Below are positions 8,043-16,424 of a stretch of 64,000 nucleotides of DNA, piece after piece. The notes beneath the pieces were generated by a model. It was not told where the DNA came from, searched no databases, and was given only the letters and a program-made list of their open reading frames with translations. The stretch's first letter is position 1, and each line of letters begins with the position of its first letter. Position numbers and translations under genes: made by a program. The stretch covers positions 186,001 through 250,000 of the forward strand of contig NZ_JAHBCJ010000001.1 in assembly GCF_018390575.1 (NCBI RefSeq), in the 5' to 3' direction. The DNA is from Bhargavaea massiliensis. GTDB taxonomy: Bacteria; Bacillota; Bacilli; Bacillales_A; Planococcaceae.

Positions 8043-8066
8043 AAAACACCCGGCGTTGGCCGGGTG
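8043..8066 (-). terminator. Terminator shared by kbaA and the pdaB-like gene
   Basis: CACCCGGC (8047-8054) and GCCGGGTG (8059-8066) form a perfect stem. Reading on the minus strand it is followed by TTTTCT, so it mainly serves kbaA. Confidence 0.75.
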
Positions 8067-8082
8067 CAAGCGCGGTCCCCCA

Positions 8083-8796
8083 TCACTGGGCGGTCCGTTT
8101 TTTCTTTTGTTTCGGATTGCCGGATGTGCCTTCCGCCCGATTGCGGGCTTCGCGGCGCTCCTGCCGCTTTTTGATGTCTTCTTCCGATTTGGCATTGTAT
8201 TTCGGCAGCATGAGCAGCTGGTACATATTAACGGCCAGAAGCGGGAACAACAGGATGGTGACCCACTGGTCGATGTTGCCGCTCCGGACCATCAGCGCCG
8301 GAAGCCATTCCAGCGTCGTGATGACGATCATAAAGAAAAGCGACGAGATGAGGACGTGTTTTTTGCCGGTCATCTTCACTTTCAGCCATGCGGTCAGAGC
8401 AGGCACGACGATGAGGAAGAAAAGCAGCATCATGTAAAGCGCGGTCCTGCTTCCATCACCTTGCGTAATGTCAAAGCGGAAAAACACGAGGTCGAACAAA
8501 ACGACCGCGATGATGAGCATTTGAACCCAATTCCAGAGGGTCAGCGAGCGGAAAATGTTCACGCCGAACTGGTGGACGGTCAGATAGGCGAAAAAGCCCA
8601 TCTGTGCTACGACGCTCATCGTGAAACCGAGAAAGACCATCCAGAGGAAAGCCGCGATGAATTCGCCATATTCCCCGGACTGGATAAATGGAGAAAACGT
8701 ATCGTTCCAGCGCACAATCAGACCGACGAGGCCGGTGATTCCGCCCCCGATCAGGAGTGCGTTGAGGAAAAATTTAAACCAGTTACGTATTGTCAC
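8083..8796 (-). CDS. kbaA: KbaA, KinB-signalling pathway activator
   Basis: 237 aa membrane protein with about six TM helices (for example LLIGGGITGLVGLIV, FLWMVFLGFTMSVVAQMGFF, MMLLFFLIVVPALTAWL) and a basic cytoplasmic tail ending in PKQKKKRTAQ. KbaA helps activate the KinB sensor kinase feeding the sporulation phosphorelay. It lies between gerD and pdaB as in B. subtilis. The GTG at 8796 has GGAGG 11 bases upstream. Gene order plus length and topology give a firm call. Confidence 0.85.
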   Translation of the reverse strand: MTIRNWFKFFLNALLIGGGITGLVGLIVRWNDTFSPFIQSGEYGEFIAAFLWMVFLGFTMSVVAQMGFFAYLTVHQFGVNIFRSLTLWNWVQMLIIAVVLFDLVFFRFDITQGDGSRTALYMMLLFFLIVVPALTAWLKVKMTGKKHVLISSLFFMIVITTLEWLPALMVRSGNIDQWVTILLFPLLAVNMYQLLMLPKYNAKSEEDIKKRQERREARNRAEGTSGNPKQKKKRTAQ

Positions 8797-8927
8797 GTCA
8801 GATTAAGCCTCCGTTTTTCATTTCCATTCTTCAGTGTACCAACGATAAGCCAAAAAATCTATTTCACGCATGCATAGCCTGCCCCGAAATGTGAACAATA
8901 ATTGAAACGATGGCGGGAAAGGATTTG

Positions 8928-9545
8928 ATGCGCGTGAAGCGGTTCCTCCCGGCCGGACTCGCTCTTCTCCTTCTTTCGGGATGCGGAGGCGGGCCGGCCG
9001 CTCCGAACTATGAAGAGACGAAAAAAATGGTGACCGATGCCCTTCAGACCGAAGACGGCAAAAAAGCGATCCGCGACCTTCTCTCCGATCCGGAGTTCAA
9101 GGATATGGTCGCCCTCGAACAGGAGGAAGTAAAGACCTCGATCGAGGAAACGATGCTGTCGGACAAAGGGAAAGAGTTCTGGAAAAAGCAATTCGAGGAC
9201 CCGAAGTTCAAGGAAACGATCGCCAAATCGATGCAGGAGCAACAAAAGGACGTCATGAAGGAACTCATGAAGGATCCGGAATTCCTCAAGGACATGGAAT
9301 CTCTGTTCGGACAGGCGGAGATGCAAAAGACGCTCGGTGAGGTCATGAAGTCTTCCGACATGCGGGAAGAGATGAAGAAAGTCGCCGAGGAGACGATCAA
9401 TTCCCCGCTTCTCGCCTCGAAATGGAAGAAGCTCATCGAGGAAGCTGGCAAGAAAGAAGGCGGCGGAGATAGTGGAAGCGGCGGGAAGAGTGAAGAGGGC
9501 GGCGGCAAAAAAGAAGAAGAGGGCGGCGGGGGCGGAGGCTCCTGA
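8928..9545 (+). CDS. gerD: GerD, spore germination lipoprotein
   Basis: 205 aa from ATG 8928 with AAGGA 5 bases upstream; an ATG 18 bases earlier has no RBS. Lipoprotein signal peptide with lipobox LLSGC, then a long acidic helical domain (MVTDALQTEDGKKAIRDLL, KMKELMKDPEFL-type repeats) and a low-complexity Gly/Glu/Lys tail, all typical of GerD, which clusters germinant receptors in the spore inner membrane. A TGCATA about 57 bases upstream with CAATAAT 19 bases later loosely resembles a sigma-G promoter. Synteny with kbaA supports the call. Confidence 0.9.
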   Translation: MRVKRFLPAGLALLLLSGCGGGPAAPNYEETKKMVTDALQTEDGKKAIRDLLSDPEFKDMVALEQEEVKTSIEETMLSDKGKEFWKKQFEDPKFKETIAKSMQEQQKDVMKELMKDPEFLKDMESLFGQAEMQKTLGEVMKSSDMREEMKKVAEETINSPLLASKWKKLIEEAGKKEGGGDSGSGGKSEEGGGKKEEEGGGGGGS

Positions 9546-9553
9546 CACCGAAG

Positions 9554-9591
9554 AAAAGGGCGTTCCGGAGAAAATCGGAATCGTCCTTTTT
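9554..9591 (+). terminator. Terminator of gerD
   Basis: AAAAGGGCGTTCCG pairs with CGGAATCGTCCTTTT (one wobble, one bulge) around loop GAGAAAAT, ending in a T run. Confidence 0.85.
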
Positions 9592-9631
9592 CAATGTTTT
9601 CTTTATAATTGAGACAAAGGGGGGAAGCACC

Positions 9632-10093
9632 GTGCAGGCAACAGAAATCGTGTGGCACAACGAGGAATCCATCCGTTTCATGCAGGCGCTCGGCATGCTG
9701 ACCGAAGAAGAGTGGCGGCGTCCGCTCGGTCCCGGCAAGTGGACGGTCGCGGAAGTCGCCGGCCATTTTGCCCCGTGGGACCGATTTATCCTGGAGCTGC
9801 GGCTTCCGTATTTCTTGGGGGATGATCCGTTGCCGGAGGGACCGGATGCTGATGCGCTGAATGCACGCTCCGCGCGGGAAAGCGGCAGTCGCAGCCGGGA
9901 TGACACGATTGATGAATTCGTCTCGGTCCGCCGGCAACTGATCAGCGCACTCCGCGATTTGCCGGCCGAAGACTGGGGCCGGGAGTTCCGGATTGGGAAG
10001 TCGCGGATGACACTCGGTCAATACTTCAGGGGAATGATTGAACACGATGAGCATCATTTCAGGCAGATCCGGCAGGTACTGGAGATCAAATAA
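9632..10093 (+). CDS. DinB-family protein
   Basis: 153 aa from GTG 9632 with AAAGGGGGG upstream. Four-helix DinB/YfiT-type protein: GPGKWTVAEVAGHFAPWDRF near residue 33, and a C-terminal HDEHHFRQIRQVLE that supplies metal-binding histidines. DinB-like proteins are metal-dependent thiol transferases or hydrolases, often with bacillithiol. It is a single-gene unit closed by a hairpin. The family is clear; substrate unknown. Confidence 0.82.
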   Translation: MQATEIVWHNEESIRFMQALGMLTEEEWRRPLGPGKWTVAEVAGHFAPWDRFILELRLPYFLGDDPLPEGPDADALNARSARESGSRSRDDTIDEFVSVRRQLISALRDLPAEDWGREFRIGKSRMTLGQYFRGMIEHDEHHFRQIRQVLEIK

Positions 10094-10096
10094 AAC

Positions 10097-10125
10097 GGGG
10101 TTCCGGGCTGCCGGAACCCCATTTA
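10097..10125. terminator. Terminator between DinB gene and GNAT pseudogene
   Basis: GGGGTTCCGG (10097-10106) and CCGGAACCCC (10111-10120) pair perfectly across loop GCTG, followed by ATTTATATTT on the plus strand. Confidence 0.8.
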
Positions 10126-10581
10126 TATTTCTTTCTTCACCATGACAAGAAATCGCGTATCATTCCGCGTAAAGGAGGCGGTCTCCCGAAACCCGGCTTT
10201 CCGGTACAGCCGGATGGCACGTTCGTTAAAGTCAGCCACAGTGAGCCGGAAGGCGGGTGACCGGTCCGCTCTCAACTGGCCGAGGATGAGGGTGAAAAAT
10301 GCCATCCCTTCCCCGCGGCCCGTTCGCTCCGGCTTCATCCCGAGACCAATATCGATGATTCCGTCTCCTTCCGGATAAGCGCCTGCCCCTTAGCCCGCCG
10401 GCACGCGAGCTTCCGCTCCAGTACAGAAAAAACCGATGAGGCTGCCGTCATCGAAAACAGCCTCATACCCCTGGATCTCTTCTTCCCCTTCCCAGTTCAT
10501 ATTGTAGAAATCATACGGAGGCGGATACGCCCAACCCGTGATCTCCCTCGCTTCCCGTTCTCCCATTGGCCGGATCTCCAT
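10123..10581 (-). pseudogene. GNAT-family N-acetyltransferase interrupted by one in-frame stop
   Basis: From ATG 10581 (AAAGGGTG upstream) the frame reads MEIRPMGEREAREITGW, FYNMNWEGEEEI, GSLIGFFCTGAEARVPAG and then TAA at 10392-10390. The same frame continues without shift: GAGAYPEGDGIIDIGLGM, GRGEGMAFFTLIL, and NERAIRLYRKAGFRE, the full acetyl-CoA-binding C-terminus of a GNAT enzyme, to 10123. One base change (likely a Lys or Gln codon to TAA) therefore splits a 152-aa enzyme. Everything else is intact, so the mutation is recent, or is a sequencing error. Confidence 0.85.
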
Positions 10582-10661
10582 GTCGATCACCCTTTCTCGC
10601 ATGACGAACCATTCGACGGCGGGCGTCTCCGCTCCTCTCCTCAGGATAGAGCCGTGGCAAC

Positions 10662-10754
10662 GAAAGTGATGAATCACGTCCTGAAAGTGACGATTCACCC
10701 CCTGAAAGTGACGAATAGGCTCCCGAAAGTGACGATTCGCCTCGAAAGTGACGA
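10662..10754 (+). repeat. 21-bp phased short repeat array A (5 units)
   Basis: The core GAAAGTGACGA (first unit GAAAGTGATGA) starts at 10662, 10683, 10704, 10725 and 10744, so steps of 21, 21, 21 and 19 bp. The ten bases between cores are unrelated. It lies between the GNAT pseudogene and the salA terminator. Confidence 0.9.
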
Positions 10755-10780
10755 AGGCGGAGCATCCCCCCAGAATGGGA

Positions 10781-10811
10781 AAGCCGCCGCACCCGGAGGA
10801 TGCAGCGGCTT
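10781..10811 (-). terminator. Hairpin terminator of salA
   Basis: AAGCCGCTGCA and TGCGGCGGCTT (minus strand) form an 11-bp stem with one wobble just after the salA stop. The following T tract is short (TTTCCC), so termination strength is uncertain. Confidence 0.6.
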
Positions 10812-10818
10812 GGATCAA

Positions 10819-11931
10819 TCAGTTATTCCTAGGATCAAACGGGCTGACCGGGCCTTCGTTTTGTGCTGGCTCGCTGTCCTTGCTGAGCTTTGCCACGATT
10901 TCTGAGGCGATCTCGCCGTAGAGCTTGCCCGTCGGGTGATCTTCGCCGTAAACGGACGGAGCAAAGTCGTTTTCGTCCCAGTCCGGCTGGCCGAGCGGGA
11001 TCTGGCCGAGCAGTTCGGTGCGGAGTTCTTCGGCCAGTTTCGGACCGCCGCCCTTGCCGAAGATGTATTCCTTCTCGCCCGACTTGGACTCGAACCACGA
11101 CATATTCTCGATGACGCCGAGGATTTCGTGTTCGGTCTTGATTGCCATCGCCCCCGCGCGAGCCGCAACAAACGCGGCCGTCGGGTGAGGCGTCGTGACG
11201 ATGAGTTCCTTCGAAGTCGGCAGCATCTGGTGGACGTCGAGCGCGACGTCACCCGTGCCCGGAGGCAGGTCGAGGAGGAGGAAGTCTAGGTCGCCCCACT
11301 CCACATCGCGGAAGAACTGGTCAAGCACCTTGCCGAGCATCGGACCGCGCCAGACGACCGGCGCGTTCTGGTCGACGAAGAAGTCCATCGAGATGACCTT
11401 TACGCCAAAACGCTCGACCGGGATAATCGAGTTGCCGCGGACGACCGGGTTCTGCTCGATGCCCATCATGTTCGGGACGCTGAAGCCATAGATATCGGCA
11501 TCGACGAGGCCGACTTTCTTGCCCATGCGCGCGAGTGCGACGGCGAGGTTGACGGAAACGGTCGACTTGCCGACGCCGCCTTTGCCCGATGCGACGGAGA
11601 TGATTTGGACCTTGTTCAGCGGCGACAGGATATCTTGCGCCTCTGCAACGTCCGCCGTGCCGCGGAATTGCTCGAGCTTATCAGCCGGCAGTTCTTCGAA
11701 ACGGATGCCGACCGTCTTCACGCCTGCTTTCTTCAGCGTGTCGACAACTTTCATCTGAAGCTGCATCTGCTCGGCGTTCTGGATCTTTGCAATCGCGAGC
11801 TTGACGCTCACGTGCTCTTTTTCTTCTTTGATCGAGACTTCGACGATGCCGCCGGTCTCGTCCAGTGTACGGTGAAGGAACGGGTCCTCAAGCGCGCCGA
11901 CCAGTTCCCGGACTTGTTGTTCATTGATCAA
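10819..11931 (-). CDS. salA: SalA/Mrp (ApbC) family P-loop ATPase
   Basis: 370 aa. An N-terminal MIP18/DUF59-like domain (residues 1-90) precedes a deviant Walker A SGKGGVGKST (about 114-123), a switch DADIYGFSVP and PPGTGDVALD. Mrp proteins carry Fe-S clusters to apoproteins; in B. subtilis SalA also regulates scoC and exoprotease genes. The TTG start (11931) has GGGAG 9 bases upstream and aligns with the SalA N-terminus. Promoter with extended -10 lies about 35 bases upstream. Neighbours cwlD and gerD match the B. subtilis order. Confidence 0.9.
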   Translation of the reverse strand: MINEQQVRELVGALEDPFLHRTLDETGGIVEVSIKEEKEHVSVKLAIAKIQNAEQMQLQMKVVDTLKKAGVKTVGIRFEELPADKLEQFRGTADVAEAQDILSPLNKVQIISVASGKGGVGKSTVSVNLAVALARMGKKVGLVDADIYGFSVPNMMGIEQNPVVRGNSIIPVERFGVKVISMDFFVDQNAPVVWRGPMLGKVLDQFFRDVEWGDLDFLLLDLPPGTGDVALDVHQMLPTSKELIVTTPHPTAAFVAARAGAMAIKTEHEILGVIENMSWFESKSGEKEYIFGKGGGPKLAEELRTELLGQIPLGQPDWDENDFAPSVYGEDHPTGKLYGEIASEIVAKLSKDSEPAQNEGPVSPFDPRNN

Positions 11932-11966
11932 TTTCAGCCACTCCCAATCCGGTCATTTCTGCCTAC

Positions 11967-11975
11967 ATTATACCA
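11967..11975 (-). promoter_or_regulatory. Extended -10 promoter for salA
   Basis: TGGTATAAT on the minus strand, i.e. TATAAT with a TG extension, between cwlD stop and salA start. No good -35 hexamer is seen, as usual for extended -10 promoters. Confidence 0.6.
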
Positions 11976-12003
11976 TAGGGAAAGGCCGAATCGAGCAGAC
12001 CGC

Positions 12004-12729
12004 TCACTGGACGTCCTGCGACAGATAATCCGATACGCCGTCCGCGATGGCGGACGCCATCTTCTTCTGGTAGCCCGGGTCGGTCAGCAGACCACGCTCT
12101 TCCGGGTTGCTCAGGAAACCGGTTTCGATCAGGACGGCCGGCGTCGGCACTTTCTTCAGCAAGTAAACCTGACGGACCGCAAGCGCCTCCCGCTCCGTGT
12201 TCTTTACGTTCTCGACAATCGAACCCTGCACCGCCTTCGCGAGCAGTTCGCTGCCCGGATGCCCTTCTTGATGGTAAAACACCTGCGCCCCGCGCCACTT
12301 TTCCTCCGGAACCGCATTTCCGTGGATGCTCAGGAACATATCCGGCTCCTCATCAAGCGCAATCTGTTCCCTGAGCTTCAGGTCCGCCATCTTCCGCGCA
12401 CGGATTGACGGGAAATCCTTTCCCGGCTCCCGCTCCGCGAGCGCGTCGCCGTTTTTCGTCCGCGTCATGATGACGGTCGCGCCCTTTTTCTTCAGCTGCT
12501 TCTCAAGCTCCTTCGCGATTGCCAGGTTGATGTCGCCCTCGATGATTTCTCCCGAAGACGCGCCCCCGTCCGGACCGCCGTGTCCCGGATCAATCACGAC
12601 TTTCACCCCGCCCATCGGCTCCGGCAGGAAAAAGTCGCGATCCGACGCGAACGTTTCATATGCCAGGAACGCCGCCGACGCGATCAGGATAAATGCAAGA
12701 ACCACTACCCGCTTCTTCAACTTCCCCAT
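12004..12729 (-). CDS. cwlD: CwlD, spore cortex N-acetylmuramoyl-L-alanine amidase
   Basis: 241 aa Amidase_3 protein with one N-terminal TM/signal helix (residues 7-25). Catalytic zinc ligands are seen in VIDPGHGGPDGG (His), the Glu in EGDINLAI and SIHGNA (His), with the late Glu in VLIETGFLSN. CwlD makes muramic-delta-lactam in spore cortex together with PdaA, needed for germination. ATG 12729 has GGTGA 9 bases upstream. Its place next to salA and gerD supports the name over a general cell-wall amidase. Confidence 0.92.
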   Translation of the reverse strand: MGKLKKRVVVLAFILIASAAFLAYETFASDRDFFLPEPMGGVKVVIDPGHGGPDGGASSGEIIEGDINLAIAKELEKQLKKKGATVIMTRTKNGDALAEREPGKDFPSIRARKMADLKLREQIALDEEPDMFLSIHGNAVPEEKWRGAQVFYHQEGHPGSELLAKAVQGSIVENVKNTEREALAVRQVYLLKKVPTPAVLIETGFLSNPEERGLLTDPGYQKKMASAIADGVSDYLSQDVQ

Positions 12730-12840
12730 GCGTAACGGTCACCGCCTTTTTCATCATCATACGCCGGTGGTGGACCGGCTATGCTTGGACCGGAGACGGG
12801 CGGTGCGGGTTCTTTTCGGGCGGGTCGGGGGATTTGGGGT

Positions 12841-12876
12841 GAAAGATCAATAAGGGGCGGCGAAAGATCACCAAGA
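12841..12876 (+). repeat. 21-bp phased short repeat F (2 units)
   Basis: GAAAGATCAATAAG at 12841 and GAAAGATCACCAAG at 12862 are spaced exactly 21 bp. It sits in the 207-bp gap between cwlD and the rhodanese gene. Only two units, so weaker than the other arrays. Confidence 0.55.
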
Positions 12877-12936
12877 CGGCCCGGCCATATGAAAACCGGC
12901 GCACCCATGAAAAGGTGCGCCGGTCATCCGATCCGG

Positions 12937-13236
12937 TCAGGCGATGACTTCGCCTTCCCATTCCAGCATTCCGCCGGTCATATTCGTTACGTTGTAGCCG
13001 TTGCCGCCGAGGAAGTTGCACGCCATCGTACTGCGGTTGCCGGAGCGGCAAATGATGATGTATTCCTTGTCCTCATCCAGTTCTCCAAGCCGCTCGGGCA
13101 GTTCCATGAGCGGGATGTGGACCGCGCCGGGAATCATGCCGGCCGCAACTTCCTCGTGCTCGCGGACGTCGATCATGTTCGGCTGCTCGCCTGCCTCGAG
13201 GCGCGCCTCCAAGTCTTTCGTCGATATTTCGTTCAT
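12937..13236 (-). CDS. Rhodanese-like domain protein
   Basis: 99 aa single-domain rhodanese: MIDVREHEEVAAGMIPGA, the active-site loop CRSGNRS with catalytic Cys (about residue 68) and GGMLEWEG near the end. Such proteins move sulfur from thiosulfate or persulfides. GGAGGGA precedes ATG 13236. It follows glnA by 31 bp in the same direction and may be read through from it. The physiological acceptor is unknown. Confidence 0.9.
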   Translation of the reverse strand: MNEISTKDLEARLEAGEQPNMIDVREHEEVAAGMIPGAVHIPLMELPERLGELDEDKEYIIICRSGNRSTMACNFLGGNGYNVTNMTGGMLEWEGEVIA

Positions 13237-13267
13237 GTCGATCCCTCCTGCGGTTAATTGTAGCGTA

Positions 13268-14602
13268 TCAGTACATCTTCATGTACTGTTCGCGTTCCCA
13301 AGGGTGGACCGTCATGCGGTACTGTTCCCACTCCATGCGCTTGGCGGCCATGTAGTTGTTGTAGATATGGCTGCCGAGCGCGGCGATGATCGTCTCGTCG
13401 GCCTGCAGGGCGTTGAGCGCATGGTCGAGGTCGGTCGGCAGCGTGCCGATACCGGCTTCTTCCAGTTCCTCGGGCGTCATCTCATACAGATTGCGGTTGA
13501 CCGGCGCAGGAACGTCAAGGTTCCGCTTGATGCCGTCGAGGCCGGCCTTCAAAATGACGGCTAGCGCCAGGTACGGGTTCGCGGACGGATCGACGGAACG
13601 CACCTCGATCCGGGTGGACAGGCCGCGCGATGCCGGAATCCGGACGAGCGGGCTGCGGTTTTGGGCGCTCCACGCCACGTAGCTAGGAGCCTCGTAGCCC
13701 GGCACGAGCCGTTTGTACGAGTTCACGGTCGGATTCGTGACCGCAGTGAAGCTGCGGACGTGTTCAAGGACGCCCGCCATGAACTTGTAGGCGGTCTCGC
13801 TCAGTTTCATCTGGCCAGACTCGTCGAAGAACGCGTTCTCCTCGCCCTTGAACAGCGAGATGTTGCAGTGCATGCCGGAGCCCGCCACGCCGAACAGCGG
13901 CTTCGGCATGAAGGTGGCGTGCAGGCCATGCTTGCGCGCGATTGTTTTCACAACAAGCTTGAATGTCTGGATATTGTCACATGCGGCAAGTGCGTCCGCA
14001 TACTTGAAGTCGATTTCATGCTGGCCCGGTGCCACTTCGTGGTGGGACGCCTCGATTTCGAAGCCCATTTCCTCAAGCTCGAGCACGATGTCCCGGCGGC
14101 AGTTTTCGCCGAGATCGGTCGGTGCAAGGTCGAAGTAGCCGCCATTGTCGTTCAGCTCAAGCGTCGGCTGCATGTTCTGGTCAAGCTTGAACAGGAAAAA
14201 CTCCGGCTCCGGCCCGAGGTTGAAGTGGGTAAAGCCCATCTCTTCCATCTCTTTCAGGACGCGCTTCAGGTTGTTGCGCGGATCCCCCTCGAACGGCGTG
14301 CCGTCCGCCTTGGAAATGTCACAGATCAGGCGCGCGACCTTGCCCTTGCCGGTCGTCCACGGAAACACCATCCACGTGTCGAGGTCCGGGATCAGGTACA
14401 TATCGGACTCCTCGATCCGTACAAAGCCTTCGATTGAAGAGCCGTCGAACATCATCTTGTTGTCGAGCGCCTTGTCGAGCTGGCTGACCGGGATCTCCAC
14501 ATTTTTGATCGTGCCGAGCACGTCGGTGAATTGGAGACGGATGAAATTTACATTGTCTTCCTCAACAAACTTCCAGATATCATCGCGTGTGTACTTACCC
14601 AT
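13268..14602 (-). CDS. glnA: Glutamine synthetase type I-alpha
   Basis: 444 aa from ATG 14602 (AGGAGAG 8 bases upstream); the frame is open to 14650 but 444 aa is the normal Bacillales length. Motifs: [52 protein letters not shown] and the ATP-site RIPASRG. Makes glutamine from glutamate, ammonia and ATP; the I-alpha form is feedback inhibited and lacks adenylylation. In many Bacilli glnR sits directly upstream, but here ogt and a gap lie there instead, so GlnR must be elsewhere. Confidence 0.97.
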   Translation of the reverse strand: MGKYTRDDIWKFVEEDNVNFIRLQFTDVLGTIKNVEIPVSQLDKALDNKMMFDGSSIEGFVRIEESDMYLIPDLDTWMVFPWTTGKGKVARLICDISKADGTPFEGDPRNNLKRVLKEMEEMGFTHFNLGPEPEFFLFKLDQNMQPTLELNDNGGYFDLAPTDLGENCRRDIVLELEEMGFEIEASHHEVAPGQHEIDFKYADALAACDNIQTFKLVVKTIARKHGLHATFMPKPLFGVAGSGMHCNISLFKGEENAFFDESGQMKLSETAYKFMAGVLEHVRSFTAVTNPTVNSYKRLVPGYEAPSYVAWSAQNRSPLVRIPASRGLSTRIEVRSVDPSANPYLALAVILKAGLDGIKRNLDVPAPVNRNLYEMTPEELEEAGIGTLPTDLDHALNALQADETIIAALGSHIYNNYMAAKRMEWEQYRMTVHPWEREQYMKMY

Positions 14603-14740
14603 TCCAGCCACTCTCCTTTTTTTAATGTTGCAACGGCGCCCGGCCATCACATTTTTTTATCATACTGTCGCCAAAAGGCATAAGCAAGAAGAAATTCAGG
14701 AATTTAATTGAAGATATGAGATTTATTCTTCCATTCCGAG

Positions 14741-14776
14741 ACAAAAGAAAACCCCTTCCCCATAATTGGGAAAAGG
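14741..14776 (-). terminator. Possible terminator downstream of ogt
   Basis: On the minus strand CCTTTTCCC, a 6-nt loop and GGGGAAGGGG form an imperfect hairpin followed by TTTTCTTTTG. It lies 136 bp after ogt, so the link is tentative. Confidence 0.4.
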
Positions 14777-14911
14777 ATGAAATTGGAATCGTTTTATTCC
14801 CCTGTTTCTTCCTGAACAGCAAAAAGGGAGCGGGCAATCAGAATACCACGGACCGCGGCAATCGGGCAACCGGAATCTCCACGGGTTCACGCCGTTTTCA
14901 CATCCGGACTG

Positions 14912-15415
14912 TCACTTCCCCGTTTCCAGCGCAAGCAGCCGCTCTTTCATCTCCAAACCGCCGCGGAATCCGGTCAGCTTGCCGTTTTTGCCGATCACAC
15001 GGTGGCATGGGACGAGCATGAGCACGGGGTTGGCTCCGATGGCGGCGGCGACGGCACGGACGGCGGTCGGGCGCCCGATGCGCTCCGCGATATCAGAGTA
15101 TGTCACGGTCTCACCGCACGGAATTTCCCGGAGTGCCCGCCAGACTTTCTGCTGGAACGGAGTGCCGCCAAGATCTGCGGGTACGTCAAACTCGGTCCGT
15201 CCGCCATCAAAATATTCCCCAAGCTGAATCCTGTACGGGTCAAGTGCCACGTCGTCGCGGACCAGTTCAGCTCCGGGACGGCGCGCGCCTGCCCACTCCT
15301 CGAGCTCATCGAAGCCGCGCCCTTCCGAGCCGATCCAGCAGAGCCCTTTGTCCGTTGCGGCGATGATGAGGTTCCAGTCCCCTTGCTGAAGCTGTGACCA
15401 GCGGATCGTTTCCAT
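14912..15415 (-). CDS. ogt: Methylated-DNA--protein-cysteine methyltransferase
   Basis: 167 aa. The C-terminal domain has GTPFQQKVWRALREIPCGET, the recognition helix YSDIAERIGRPTAVRAVA and the acceptor-Cys motif LVPCHRVIG. It repairs O6-methylguanine by taking the methyl group onto the Cys in a suicide reaction. AAGGAG stands 10 bases before ATG 15415. A TATAAT lies at about 15454-15449 on the minus strand with a poor -35, and a 14-bp palindrome (15484-15497) sits just upstream of it, suggesting an activator site. Confidence 0.93.
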   Translation of the reverse strand: METIRWSQLQQGDWNLIIAATDKGLCWIGSEGRGFDELEEWAGARRPGAELVRDDVALDPYRIQLGEYFDGGRTEFDVPADLGGTPFQQKVWRALREIPCGETVTYSDIAERIGRPTAVRAVAAAIGANPVLMLVPCHRVIGKNGKLTGFRGGLEMKERLLALETGK

Positions 15416-15477
15416 TGTTCGTGCACTCCTTTTGTTGTTGGTGACCCCATTATACCGCAGTCTTTATCGGGACCCCT

Positions 15478-15497
15478 CGACATATTTCCCGGGAAAT
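15478..15497. repeat. Repeated palindromic site, copy 1
   Basis: CGACATATTTCCCGGGAAAT occurs here and again, identically, at 35652-35671. It contains the perfect palindrome ATTTCCCGGGAAAT. Here it sits upstream of the ogt -10 region. Confidence 0.75.
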
Positions 15498-15533
15498 GAA
15501 TCGAAGGCTGTCGGAATATAACGGAGTCCAAGG

Positions 15534-15566
15534 AAAAATCCCCTCTCCATAAAGAGAAGGGAGGGC
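15534..15566 (-). terminator. Terminator of the phn transport genes
   Basis: On the minus strand CTCCCTTCTCT and GGAGAGGGGA form an imperfect stem followed by TTTTT, starting 7 bases after the phnE2 stop. Confidence 0.65.
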
Positions 15567-15572
15567 GCCTCA

Positions 15573-16424
15573 TCAGTCCGCCGAATAGACACGGCTCTTG
15601 AGGCGTGTCGAGAACACCTCGAGCACGATGGCGACAACCAGGATCATATACGTGATCACGCCGACTTCACGCAGGTCGAAGTAGAATCCGGAAGCCATGA
15701 AGAGCTCGAATCCGATGCCGCCGGCTCCGGCGGCCGCGCCCATCGCGACGGCCACCGAGAAGTTGATCTCAAAACGGAGGAAGGTCCAGGACAGGAGATA
15801 GGTGAACGTGGACGGCAGCACGCCGTGGACGACGGTTTGCCACCAGCCGGCACCCGTCGAACGGAGCGCCTCCAGGATCTTCGGATCGACCTCCTCAAAC
15901 GCTTCCGAGAACGCCTTCACAAGATAAGCGACAGAGTGGAACAGCATCCCAAGGACGGCCGCTTCGCTGCCGAGCCCCGCCGCAATGGCGAAGATCAGGA
16001 CCCAGAGGACTGTCGGCACCGCGCGGACAAATGCGACAACGACGCGGACCGACTTGGACAGCCACGGGACGCTGAGATTCTCTGCTGCACCCAATGCCAG
16101 GAAAAAGGCGAAGACTGCGCCAAACACCGTGGCGAGCGCGCCGAGCCCGAGCGTGATGGCGACCTGCATGGCCGCCTCACCCCAGCCGAAGTGGCTGAGC
16201 TTTGGCTCCAAGAACATGGCTTGAAGGTTATAGAGGGTTTCCGGAATCGCCTGAAGCGGCCGGAAACCGGTGTAGTCAAAAAAGAAGAAGGCGAGAACCG
16301 TCAGTGCGCCAAGCGTCCAGAGCGTCGCTCGGAGGACCAGGCTGACCCGGTTGCCGGAGCGGATGTTGATCTTGCCTGCCCGGGTATGCCGGATGACGGA
16401 CGGTTGTTGGGTTATCTGCTGCAT
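15573..16424 (-). CDS. phnE: Phosphonate ABC transporter permease PhnE (second)
   Basis: 283 aa with about six TM helices and the BPD_transp_1 EAA-type loop SEAFEEVDPKILEALRSTGAG. It starts one base after the first permease stops (TAAATG), so both are translated together. With PhnD and PhnC it imports phosphonates across the membrane. Two adjacent PhnE subunits mean the channel is probably a heterodimer. Confidence 0.9.
   Translation of the reverse strand: MQQITQQPSVIRHTRAGKINIRSGNRVSLVLRATLWTLGALTVLAFFFFDYTGFRPLQAIPETLYNLQAMFLEPKLSHFGWGEAAMQVAITLGLGALATVFGAVFAFFLALGAAENLSVPWLSKSVRVVVAFVRAVPTVLWVLIFAIAAGLGSEAAVLGMLFHSVAYLVKAFSEAFEEVDPKILEALRSTGAGWWQTVVHGVLPSTFTYLLSWTFLRFEINFSVAVAMGAAAGAGGIGFELFMASGFYFDLREVGVITYMILVVAIVLEVFSTRLKSRVYSAD

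Noticed and set aside
8871-8902. Sigma-G promoter of gerD
   Set aside because: TGCATA and CAATAAT are 19 bp apart and the -10 is poor; too weak to list as a feature.
14831-14884. Imperfect direct repeat CGGGCAA...CCACGG, 32 bp apart
   Set aside because: Only two copies with an indel, and the spacing does not fit the 21-bp family; may be chance in GC-rich DNA.
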